A DNA stretch of 41,424 bases, taken from positions 1 through 41,424 of the forward strand of contig JAPYNU010000081.1 of the NCBI GenBank assembly GCA_028283245.1. Direction: 5' to 3'. The stretch comes from Candidatus Aldehydirespirator catecholifindens (lineage in GTDB: Bacteria > Actinomycetota > Acidimicrobiia > Acidimicrobiales > Aldehydirespiratoraceae). The position numbers were made by a program, and so were the translations under genes. Positions 7,326-14,264 of this stretch are shown here, piece after piece; the stretch's first letter is position 1, and each line of letters opens with the position of its first letter. A model generated the notes under the pieces. The model was not told where the DNA came from, searched no databases, and saw only the letters and a program-made list of their open reading frames with translations.

Positions 7326-8093
7326 TTAATTGCTCACCATGAACCCGAGACGGCGCGAAGCCGCAAGAGCCATGTGCGTGACTACTTGCGCGATTGTTTT
7401 TTGGTGTTCATCCAATCGTTCAGCCGGACCAGCGACACTGATGGCGGCTACGGCCGTCCTTCCTTGGTCACGGATCGGGGCTGCGATGGAGACCACCCCG
7501 ACCGCCGATTCATGCCGGTTCGTGGCGAATCCCATTCGGCGGATGCGTTTAAGCTCAGCCCTGAAAACGCTGTGGTCGGTGATCGTGTGCTCGGTGCGTC
7601 GCGGCAAGTCCCACCCCTTGAGCAGTCTCTCCACGCGTGTGGTCGGCGTATAGGCCAGCAAAGCCTTGCCCGTCGCAGTGCAGTGGGCATCGGCTCGGCG
7701 CCCAAATTCACTAAAGAACCTTAGGCTGTGAGGGCTATTGAGCCGCTCAACGTAGACAACATGGCGCCCGTCAAGCACGCCAACTTGAACGGTTTCACGC
7801 GTCGCGTTACGCAAGTCGGTCATCGGCAACAGCACTGCATTCTGCAACGTCCGTTGCGACGGCACAGCGGCTGCGAGTTCATAAAGCACCAGCCCGAGTT
7901 TGTATCGCCCCGTCTCTGGATCCTGTTCGAGCAGTTTCTCATCAGCGAGTGTGCTGAGTATGCGATGCACCGACGACGTGGACTTGCCTAGATGAGCGGC
8001 GAGATCGGTGACACCCCAATCTGGCCGAGCTACCGTGAAAGTCTTGAGCACTGTAGCTGCGCCAGCCACAGATGTCAGACGGTTGCGAGACAT
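7326..8093 (-). CDS. IclR-family transcriptional regulator
   Basis: A 255-residue IclR regulator: an N-terminal winged helix (about residues 6-70, with VTDLAAHLGKSTSSVHRILSTL as the recognition region) and a C-terminal ligand-binding domain (about 80-250; GKALLAYTP, GFATNRHESAVGVVSIAAPI). IclR proteins commonly control aromatic-acid and phenol catabolic operons with a pathway metabolite as effector. It diverges from the catechol dioxygenase operon and lies beside the HAD-hydratase operon; each side has a TCCCG-N5-CGGGA palindrome. ATG 8093 is chosen over an upstream in-frame ATG (8204), which would overlap the divergent gene. In addition, a TATACT -10 box lies 5 nt before 8093, so the message is probably leaderless. 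Confidence 0.9.
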   Translation of the reverse strand: MSRNRLTSVAGAATVLKTFTVARPDWGVTDLAAHLGKSTSSVHRILSTLADEKLLEQDPETGRYKLGLVLYELAAAVPSQRTLQNAVLLPMTDLRNATRETVQVGVLDGRHVVYVERLNSPHSLRFFSEFGRRADAHCTATGKALLAYTPTTRVERLLKGWDLPRRTEHTITDHSVFRAELKRIRRMGFATNRHESAVGVVSIAAPIRDQGRTAVAAISVAGPAERLDEHQKTIAQVVTHMALAASRRLGFMVSN

Positions 8094-8145
8094 TACCCAA
8101 GTATAGCTTTTTCCCGCTAAGCGGGATACTATTTTACCGCTAGCG
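8094..8145. promoter_or_regulatory. Divergent promoter and IclR operator 1 (iclR / catechol dioxygenase operon)
   Basis: The palindrome TCCCGCT-A-AGCGGGA occupies 8112-8126. To its left, minus-strand TATACT (8104-8099) serves iclR, 5 nt from its ATG. To its right, plus-strand TACTAT (8127-8132) could serve the dioxygenase operon. The operator therefore lies between the two -10 boxes and would cover both -35 regions, so a single dimer could control both directions. Confidence 0.6.
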
Positions 8146-9090
8146 ATGGTCTCGACTACCTTTGTCTGTGTGGGGATACTGCGCCTGAGCCATGTAGACA
8201 TCACTGCGCCGGATCTAGAGTTGGCTACTGCGTATTACACAGAGGTGCTGGGCCTTGATGTCAGTGGTCGAACCCGAGACGAGACCGGCGAGCGAGTGTT
8301 CCTGAAAGGCTGGGACGAGCGCGACCATCACTGTTTGGCGATTCGCCAAGACACGCGGGTGGGGATCGACCGGTTCTCCTTCAAGGTTGACCAGCCCGGT
8401 GATCTTGATGCATTTGAGACCAGTATTGAGCGCGCTGGCTCGCCGGTACGAAGAGTCAGCGTTGGTGAAGAGGTCGGACAGGGCGAATCAATCCGCTTTG
8501 AAGTCCCGTCCGGCCATGAGATGGAGCTAGTTCATGATGTCGAGAAGTTGGGCTCACGCCTGCCGTTGTTGAACCCGCCACCGATCGTGCTTGATCTGCA
8601 AGGGATCGCACCGCCGCGTATTGACCATTTGCTAGTTCATGCCGAAGAAGTAGCAGAGGCTGCCCGCTTCTTTGAGGATGTGCTTGATTTTCGGCTTACC
8701 GAGCAACTCCTTGACGGTGGCGGGCATCAGACGATCGCATTCTTGGAGAGATCAGCGAAGCCCCACGACATAGCGTTCGTCAGCGGACCCAACGGGGCGC
8801 TGCACCATTTTGCGTTCTGGCTCGACGACTGGGACCATGTTCGCCGGGCTGCTGACCTGCTGGCATACCACGGTGTCACCATTGATGTCGGACCCACCCG
8901 TCATGGCCTCACGCGTGGCAGCACGATCTACTTCTTTGATCCGCTGGGCACCCGCAACGAAGTGTTTTCCGGCGGTTATCGGCCCGATCCAGACTTTCCC
9001 ACGATCACATGGACCGACGACAGGGCCGGGCGTGCGGTCTTTTACTACGAGGGCGTGCTCAACGAGCGCTTCGCGACGGTGCATACATGA
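8146..9090 (+). CDS. dmpB: Catechol 2,3-dioxygenase (extradiol, XylE/DmpB type), copy 1
   Basis: A 314-residue extradiol dioxygenase of the vicinal-oxygen-chelate fold that opens catechols next to the diol, giving 2-hydroxymuconic semialdehydes. The C-terminal domain holds the iron site: H161 (RIDH), H221 (LHHFAFW) and E272 (RNEVF), with the second-shell His residues H207 (PHDIAF) and H253 (PTRHG) also present, matching XylE H153, H214, E265, H199 and H246. The C-terminal LNERFATVHT is also XylE-like. It is first in the operon and overlaps copy 2 by ATGA. ATG 8146 is used; GTG 8170 is a possible alternative, since the homologous core begins at GILRLSH. No XylT-type reactivating ferredoxin is seen. 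Confidence 0.9.
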   Translation: MVSTTFVCVGILRLSHVDITAPDLELATAYYTEVLGLDVSGRTRDETGERVFLKGWDERDHHCLAIRQDTRVGIDRFSFKVDQPGDLDAFETSIERAGSPVRRVSVGEEVGQGESIRFEVPSGHEMELVHDVEKLGSRLPLLNPPPIVLDLQGIAPPRIDHLLVHAEEVAEAARFFEDVLDFRLTEQLLDGGGHQTIAFLERSAKPHDIAFVSGPNGALHHFAFWLDDWDHVRRAADLLAYHGVTIDVGPTRHGLTRGSTIYFFDPLGTRNEVFSGGYRPDPDFPTITWTDDRAGRAVFYYEGVLNERFATVHT

Positions 9091-10007
9091 CTTCGCCGGG
9101 AATCTTGCGGCTCTCGCATGCGACGGTGCGGGTTCCCGATCTTGAACTGGCGCTCGCGTATTACGCAGAAGTTGTTGGACTGGTCGTCACTGGCGAAGAG
9201 GCCGAGCGTGCCTACCTGAAGGGCTGGGATGAGCATCAACATCATTCGCTCATACTCCGCAAAGCACCGACCTACGGGCTCGACAGCTTGACTTTCAAGG
9301 TTGTTGCGCGCTCTGAGTTAGACCGACTCGCCGGACGGATTGCCGCGGCCGGGCTCGCAGTGGAATGGTTTGAGCCCGGTGAGCTAGTCGCTGGCTCAGG
9401 CACGACAGTGCGATTCCTTGCGCCAAGCGGTCACATCGTCGAACTCGAGCAGGGGATGACGCAGGTAGGCAACGGCCTTCCTTTGATCAACCCGCCTCCG
9501 GCACCAGACCGTCTCGTTGGTATCCATCCGCCGCGTATCGACCACATCTTTTTGCTTTGTGAAGATGTTGACGGGGCCACGAGGTTCTTCCAGGATGTCT
9601 TAGAGTTCCGCCTAACCGAGCAGATCCTCGCCGATGACGGGCATCAGCTCACAACCTTCCTTGAGCGCAGCCACACTGCTCACGATGTTGCGTTCCTAAC
9701 CGGCCCCGATGGAGGCTTCCATCATCTGGCTTATTGGGTTGACGAGTGGAACGACCTGCGCGCCGCAGCCGATGTCTGTACCTACCACGGTGTGACGATT
9801 GATGCTGGCCCGACACGCCATGGTGCCACCAGAGGCTGCGGCCTGTATTTCTTTGACCCAGCCGGGAACCGCAACGAGGTTTACACCGGTGGTTATCAGT
9901 TCGATCCCGACGACGAGCCGACCACCTGGACCGAAGCTGAGATGGGAAGGGCGATCTTTTCCTACCGGGGGCAGGTCGACCAGAAGTTCATGTCGGTGCA
10001 TTCATGA
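9087..10007 (+). CDS. dmpB: Catechol 2,3-dioxygenase (extradiol, XylE/DmpB type), copy 2
   Basis: A 306-residue paralogue of the preceding dioxygenase, starting with ATG inside the ATGA overlap at 9087. All catalytic positions are kept and even share XylE numbering: H153 (RIDH), H199 (AHDVAF), H213 (FHHLAYW), H245 (PTRHG), E264 (RNEVY). The N-terminal domain is clearly diverged from copy 1 and shorter by several residues around residue 35-42, so this is not a recent duplication. Two active copies in tandem suggest either heteromers or distinct catechol substrates; the sequence does not decide. Translation is coupled to copy 1 and to a micro-ORF downstream (ATGA at 10004). Confidence 0.9.
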   Translation: MTSPGILRLSHATVRVPDLELALAYYAEVVGLVVTGEEAERAYLKGWDEHQHHSLILRKAPTYGLDSLTFKVVARSELDRLAGRIAAAGLAVEWFEPGELVAGSGTTVRFLAPSGHIVELEQGMTQVGNGLPLINPPPAPDRLVGIHPPRIDHIFLLCEDVDGATRFFQDVLEFRLTEQILADDGHQLTTFLERSHTAHDVAFLTGPDGGFHHLAYWVDEWNDLRAAADVCTYHGVTIDAGPTRHGATRGCGLYFFDPAGNRNEVYTGGYQFDPDDEPTTWTEAEMGRAIFSYRGQVDQKFMSVHS

Positions 10008-10099
10008 GCTGTCAAGATCTTCCCACGCACATGAGCCAAGACCTTCTCGCGCGCTTGAGTATCACCGCCGACCCAGACAGCAACAGGGACTGTCCATGA
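10004..10099 (+). CDS. 31-codon micro-ORF with ATGA overlaps on both sides
   Basis: A short frame starting MSCQDLPTHMSQDLL and ending DSNRDCP. Its ATG forms an ATGA overlap with the stop of dioxygenase copy 2 (10005-10007), and its own TGA (10097-10099) forms an ATGA overlap with the ATG of the phosphatase gene (10096). Such double coupling is the same device used between other genes of this operon. The peptide has Cys residues at both ends (C3, C30) and no recognised domain. It may be a real small protein, a translational relay that carries ribosomes across the gap, or a remnant. Confidence 0.45.
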   Translation: MSCQDLPTHMSQDLLARLSITADPDSNRDCP

Positions 10100-11217
10100 C
10101 CGGCAACGGCACTCAGCCACCGCCACGCAGCGACCGCTTCGATGCTCCGCTATACCTGGCACGGTTCCGCGAGCGTCACCGCGAATCACCGATTGAAGAC
10201 ACCGACGACGAGAGCGGTGCGGTGTCGAGTTTGCCGATCTATCTGAAGCGGTTCCGTGACCGCTCCGCAGCGCAGCCTGAACAAGATCCGCTGTGGCAGC
10301 GAGCTGATCTAGCGACCCAGCAGGCACTCACCGAAGACAACCGCAACAAGGAGGTCTCCGCACCTCCGTCTTCAGCCCGCCAGATCCTCAACGATGTTTA
10401 CCTAATCCGCCATGGTGAGACCCAGGGCTACTCGACTGACTCTGGGCTCACTCCTCAGGGAGCGTGGCAGTCTCACACCTACGGGCGAACGCTGGCCCGG
10501 CGTGTTAAGTCTGGAGAGACCGTCGTGTTCCGTCATGCGGCAACCAACCGGGCGACTGAGACTGCCCAGCAGATCCATCGTGGCCTCGTAGATGGGATCG
10601 CACAATATGAGAAGGATGTCACGATTATTGAGCCGGAACCTGCCGATGAGTTCCGTAACTTTGCTTTCGTTGCCCCCGACGGTTTGAAGGACGTAACCGC
10701 CGCATTCCGTCAGTACAGCACCCTCCTTGAAGGGCATGAGCGCACTGCGGCGGGAGATCGACCGTTGTGGCTAGTGGAGATGGACCGGTTCTGGCGCACG
10801 CAGCAGGGCGGTGGCGATCCGATACAGCACTGGCTGACGGTCCCGCTAATCCACTTTGAGCCACCGTCAATGACCGTGCGCCGGTTCTGGTCGGGCATCA
10901 ACCGCCTGTCCGCAGAGTTCCCTGGTGCCCGCTTGGCTATTGCCTCGCACTCCGGTTGCATCAGAGCGTTCGCTGTCTCGGCGCTCGGCTACGACCCCGG
11001 CGAGCCCTACAACACCGAGCATGTCCGAGTGAAGCTGCTGGGTGACACGCCCTGGACAGCGGGAGGCCGCGATGCCATGATCGCCTATCGCAACCGCGTG
11101 CAGGAGGTGAAAGTTCCCGACGTAGAGCAGCTCCCGCAATGGTCGGTCGATGATGAATGGGCGGGATTCCGTGAAGCGGTCTCGGCGGATGAAGGATGCC
11201 GCAGATGCGATGTGTGA
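10096..11217 (+). CDS. Histidine phosphatase superfamily protein with repeated N-terminal motif
   Basis: A 373-residue protein of the histidine phosphatase (phosphoglycerate-mutase-like) superfamily, whose members form a phosphohistidine intermediate. The catalytic site is IRHGET with H106, and the second His is in ASHSG (H285). The first 100 residues are not part of the fold. They carry a decapeptide twice, PLYLARFRER (18-27) and PIYLKRFRDR (47-56), separated by an acidic linker, suggesting a docking segment. In context it would remove phosphate from an arylphosphate made by the two downstream PEP-synthase-like proteins, or serve as a phospho-enzyme corrector. ATG 10096 is chosen (overlap with the micro-ORF); a longer frame runs antiparallel to nothing but overlaps dioxygenase 2 and is rejected. 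Confidence 0.75.
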   Translation: MTGNGTQPPPRSDRFDAPLYLARFRERHRESPIEDTDDESGAVSSLPIYLKRFRDRSAAQPEQDPLWQRADLATQQALTEDNRNKEVSAPPSSARQILNDVYLIRHGETQGYSTDSGLTPQGAWQSHTYGRTLARRVKSGETVVFRHAATNRATETAQQIHRGLVDGIAQYEKDVTIIEPEPADEFRNFAFVAPDGLKDVTAAFRQYSTLLEGHERTAAGDRPLWLVEMDRFWRTQQGGGDPIQHWLTVPLIHFEPPSMTVRRFWSGINRLSAEFPGARLAIASHSGCIRAFAVSALGYDPGEPYNTEHVRVKLLGDTPWTAGGRDAMIAYRNRVQEVKVPDVEQLPQWSVDDEWAGFREAVSADEGCRRCDV

Positions 11218-11293
11218 GGCCTGCCCGATCATCGACTGGGCCAAAGAGCTACCGACGGTCGGTTCTTTCACAGCGAGGTTGGTGAGCGACATA

Positions 11294-12373
11294 ATGAACG
11301 ACTTCATCGTGTGGTACGACCGCTATGAGCCTGACCAGAAGCCGCTGGTGGGAGGCAAGAACGCGAGTCTCGGCGAGATGATGCGCGCTGAGATGCCGGT
11401 ACCGCCCGGTTTTGCGCTCACGGTGGAGGCTTACTCCATGATCTGGCAGGATTCCAGTCTCGTAAACGATGTCAACAGTCTGCTGAGTGGCCTTGATCAC
11501 GATGACTACGCACAAAATGTTGACGTTTCAAACCGTATCCGGGCCCGGATTGAAATGTCCCCGATGCCTGAGCCGGTTGTTGATGCCTTGGGTGTTGCCT
11601 ATGAGAATTTGTGCGCGCACTGCGACCTTGAGAACCTCCCTGTAGCGGTGCGGTCATCCGCAACTGCCGAAGACCTCCTCGATGCCAGCTTCGCCGGACA
11701 GCAGGACACTTACCTTTGGATTTGCGGTACCGAGCCCGTTATCGAACACGCCAAACGGTGCTGGTCGTCGCTGTTCACTGATCGGGCTATCGCCTACCGC
11801 CACCAGATGGGCTATCTCAGCCATCGGATAGCGATGTCGGTTGGTGTGCAGAAAATGGTCGATCCGATCTCCTCAGGCGTGGCTTTCACCCTTAACCCGT
11901 CGAACGGCGACCGTTCCCAGGTGGCCATTGACGCATCGTGGGGTCTCGGCGAAGCCGTAGTGTCTGGCGAAGTCACCCCCGACAATTTCCTCGTCGACAA
12001 AGTCTTGCACGAGGTGTTCAAGCGTGATGTCTCCACCAAACTTGTTGAGTATCGTCTCACCACCGCTGGCGTTGTTGAGAAGGTTGAGATCGAACCCGAC
12101 CGGCAGTCTCAGGCATCAGTTAGCGATGCCGAGCTGATGGCTATCGCTCAACTCGCACGCCGGGCTGAGAAGCACTACGGCTGTCCGCAGGATGTCGAAT
12201 GGGCGATTGATCGGCATCTGCCTGAGGGTGAGAACGTGCTGATGTTGCAGAGCAGGCCCGAGACGGTGTGGTCGCGCAAGCAGACTCAGCCGCTTCGCAG
12301 TGGTGGAACCGACTCAATGGCATCAATCGTGTCGACGCTCGTGTCGCCGCTTCACAAGAAATCCGACACCTAG
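11294..12373 (+). CDS. PEP-synthase-like ATP-binding subunit (phenylphosphate synthase protein 2 / CreH type)
   Basis: A 359-residue protein matching only the N-terminal ATP-grasp half of PEP synthase/pyruvate phosphate dikinase. Signature segments: KPLVGGKNASLGEM near the N-terminus, VPPGFALT, AVRSSATAEDL, a GLGEAVVSGEVTPD loop, DVEWAID, and the closing LMLQSRPETVW. The separate swivelling phosphohistidine domain is in the next gene. The same split is known in phenylphosphate synthase of Thauera aromatica (40-kDa and 70-kDa proteins, phenol + ATP to phenylphosphate + AMP + Pi) and in CreH/CreI of Corynebacterium p-cresol catabolism. An in-frame ATG at 11210, overlapping the phosphatase stop, would add 28 residues; 11294 gives the family's usual beginning. 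Subtype assignment rests on domain split, size and neighbours. Confidence 0.8.
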   Translation: MNDFIVWYDRYEPDQKPLVGGKNASLGEMMRAEMPVPPGFALTVEAYSMIWQDSSLVNDVNSLLSGLDHDDYAQNVDVSNRIRARIEMSPMPEPVVDALGVAYENLCAHCDLENLPVAVRSSATAEDLLDASFAGQQDTYLWICGTEPVIEHAKRCWSSLFTDRAIAYRHQMGYLSHRIAMSVGVQKMVDPISSGVAFTLNPSNGDRSQVAIDASWGLGEAVVSGEVTPDNFLVDKVLHEVFKRDVSTKLVEYRLTTAGVVEKVEIEPDRQSQASVSDAELMAIAQLARRAEKHYGCPQDVEWAIDRHLPEGENVLMLQSRPETVWSRKQTQPLRSGGTDSMASIVSTLVSPLHKKSDT

Positions 12374-12434
12374 AACGCACCACAAGAACTACTACAGGTT
12401 GACAGATGTCCAGAACAACAAACAAGGAGACACC

Positions 12435-14225
12435 ATGACAGCCAATCGTTTTGAAAGCCCCTTTGAGCTTAACGGACCCGAAGGGGTTGACGGCTGGGAG
12501 GATCTCTACTCTCCCTCCTCGTCATTTGGGGAGGCCCGGCGTAACTACGAGGACAACCGGTTCTGGTTCTGGGACTCAATGCATTGGGGTCATGCGCTGA
12601 CTCCCTGGGACGCATACTTCTTTGAGGTTGCGCTCGCTTCTTTGAGCCAGATGAACAGCCGTCATTATCGGATCCCGCCTGCTGATGGAGTCGACTTCCG
12701 AATCCTCTACGGCTACGCCTACTTGTCCCCGGTCGGTGTTGACCCGTCGAAGATTGAGGATCGTGTGCCTCAGTTCATGGAACGGGCCGGGTTCTACTTC
12801 GGCAACTGGAACGACCTCTACGATCGCTGGCTTGACAAGGTGAAAGACACGATTGCTCGCATCGAAGCGCTGGACTTCAGCCCACTGCCCGAGATGGAAG
12901 ACCTTGAGGTCGTCACCGGCGGGGTTGGTCTTGGCAGCGGCTTCGAGTTGCTCAAGTCGTATCACCAGTTCAAAGATCTCGTGCTAGAGGCCTGGAACTA
13001 CCACTTCGAGTTCTTGAACCTCGGCTACGCCGCCTATCTGGACTTCTTCGGCTTCTGTAAGGAGGTGTTCCCATCGATCCCCGACCTCGGTATCGCCAAG
13101 ATGGTCGCAGGAGTCGATGTTGACCTGTTCCGTCCGAACGAAGAACTCAAGACACTCGCCCGCAAAGCGATTGACCTCGGGATCGCCCGAGCTTTCGACG
13201 ACCCCGAGCACGTTTCGCTTGATGGTGCTGCTGGTGCCCAATGGCAGGCCGCTTGGGATGCAGTGGAGAATCCGTGGTTCAACTTCACATCTGGGAACGG
13301 CTTCTACCATTTCGACAAGATCTGGAAGCAAGAGCGGTCGATCCCCTACGGCTTTATTCGCGACTACATCGCCAAGATTGAGGGTGGCGAGGACATAACT
13401 CGGCCGATTGAGGCCATCACCGCCGAGCGAGATCGGATCGTCGCTGAGTACCGTGACTTGCTCAGCAACGACGAGCAGCGGGAAGCTTTTGACTCCAAGC
13501 TCGGCTTGGCTCGGGTTGTTTTCCCTTACGTTGAGAACCACAACTTCTACATTGAGCACTGGACTATGTCGGTCGTGTGGCAGAAAGTGCGCGAACTGGG
13601 CACCACCTTGGCCAAGGACGGGTTGCTTGCCGAAGACGATGACCTGCTGTTTGTGCGCCCCGACGAGGTTGATCAGATCCTTTGGGATTACTACGCCAAC
13701 TGGGCTGTGAACGCTCCGACCGTGAGCGCTGCCAAGTGGGGGCCGATAGTCGAGCGGCGTCGCGCCATCCACGCCAAGCTGTCTGACTGGAAGGCACCCA
13801 AGGCCCTTGGTGAACCGCCCGAGGTCATCACCGAGCCCTTCACCATCATGCTGTGGGGTATTACCAGCGAGTCGGTTGCGTCATGGCTGGGAACCGGCAG
13901 CGACGACGGCATCACTGGCATGGCTGCGTCACCTGGCATCGCCGAAGGGACTGCCCGCCTCGTCTTCTCGCCTGAAGAGGTTGGAGACCTCCAAGAGGGT
14001 GAGATTCTTGTTGCTCCCATCACCGCGCCAAGTTGGGCACCGGTCTTCCCCAAGATCCGGGCCTGCGTCACCGATATCGGCGGAATGATGAGCCACGCCG
14101 CCATCGTTTGCCGAGAGTATGGCGTTCCTGCCGTCACCGGGACCGGCTTCGGAACCAACATGATCTCCACCGGTGACCGGATCCGGGTCGATGGATCCGG
14201 AGGCACCGTCACCATCCTCGACTGA
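12435..14225 (+). CDS. PEP-synthase-like phosphohistidine subunit (phenylphosphate synthase protein 1 / CreI type)
   Basis: A 596-residue (about 67 kDa) protein. The last ~85 residues form the swivelling phosphohistidine domain of PEP-utilising enzymes: GGMMSHAAIVCREYG with catalytic H554, followed by GVPAVTGTG and GDRIRVDGSGGTVTIL. The large N-terminal part (about 1-500), rich in Trp, Tyr and Phe, has no PEP-synthase barrel and would hold the phenolic acceptor site, as in Thauera protein 1 (about 70 kDa, active His569). With the preceding ATP-grasp subunit it should transfer the beta-phosphoryl of ATP through His554 to a phenolic hydroxyl. The start is set by AAGGAGA at the right distance before ATG 12435. 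No UbiD-like phenylphosphate carboxylase is nearby, arguing against the anaerobic Thauera route. Confidence 0.82.
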   Translation: MTANRFESPFELNGPEGVDGWEDLYSPSSSFGEARRNYEDNRFWFWDSMHWGHALTPWDAYFFEVALASLSQMNSRHYRIPPADGVDFRILYGYAYLSPVGVDPSKIEDRVPQFMERAGFYFGNWNDLYDRWLDKVKDTIARIEALDFSPLPEMEDLEVVTGGVGLGSGFELLKSYHQFKDLVLEAWNYHFEFLNLGYAAYLDFFGFCKEVFPSIPDLGIAKMVAGVDVDLFRPNEELKTLARKAIDLGIARAFDDPEHVSLDGAAGAQWQAAWDAVENPWFNFTSGNGFYHFDKIWKQERSIPYGFIRDYIAKIEGGEDITRPIEAITAERDRIVAEYRDLLSNDEQREAFDSKLGLARVVFPYVENHNFYIEHWTMSVVWQKVRELGTTLAKDGLLAEDDDLLFVRPDEVDQILWDYYANWAVNAPTVSAAKWGPIVERRRAIHAKLSDWKAPKALGEPPEVITEPFTIMLWGITSESVASWLGTGSDDGITGMAASPGIAEGTARLVFSPEEVGDLQEGEILVAPITAPSWAPVFPKIRACVTDIGGMMSHAAIVCREYGVPAVTGTGFGTNMISTGDRIRVDGSGGTVTILD

Positions 14226-14264
14226 CCCGCCGTTGTAGCCGTTGTACTCGAAGGGAGCATCACG

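Noticed and set aside
9799..10095. Upstream extension of the histidine phosphatase frame
   Set aside because: It overlaps the conserved 3' end of dioxygenase copy 2 in another frame; ATG 10096 has ATGA coupling with the micro-ORF and gives a sensible N-terminus.
12984..13772. Long antisense frame opposite the phosphohistidine subunit (262 codons)
   Set aside because: It mirrors the codon pattern of a strongly recognised gene, has no domain and no ribosome site.
12435..14225. Reading the split PEP-synthase pair as ordinary gluconeogenic PEP synthase
   Set aside because: The large N-terminal part of the phosphohistidine subunit is not a PEP/pyruvate barrel, the domains are on separate genes, and the neighbours are all aromatic catabolism.
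11294..14225. Anaerobic phenol carboxylation as in Thauera
   Set aside because: No UbiD-like phenylphosphate carboxylase subunits are present and the operon is built around oxygenases.
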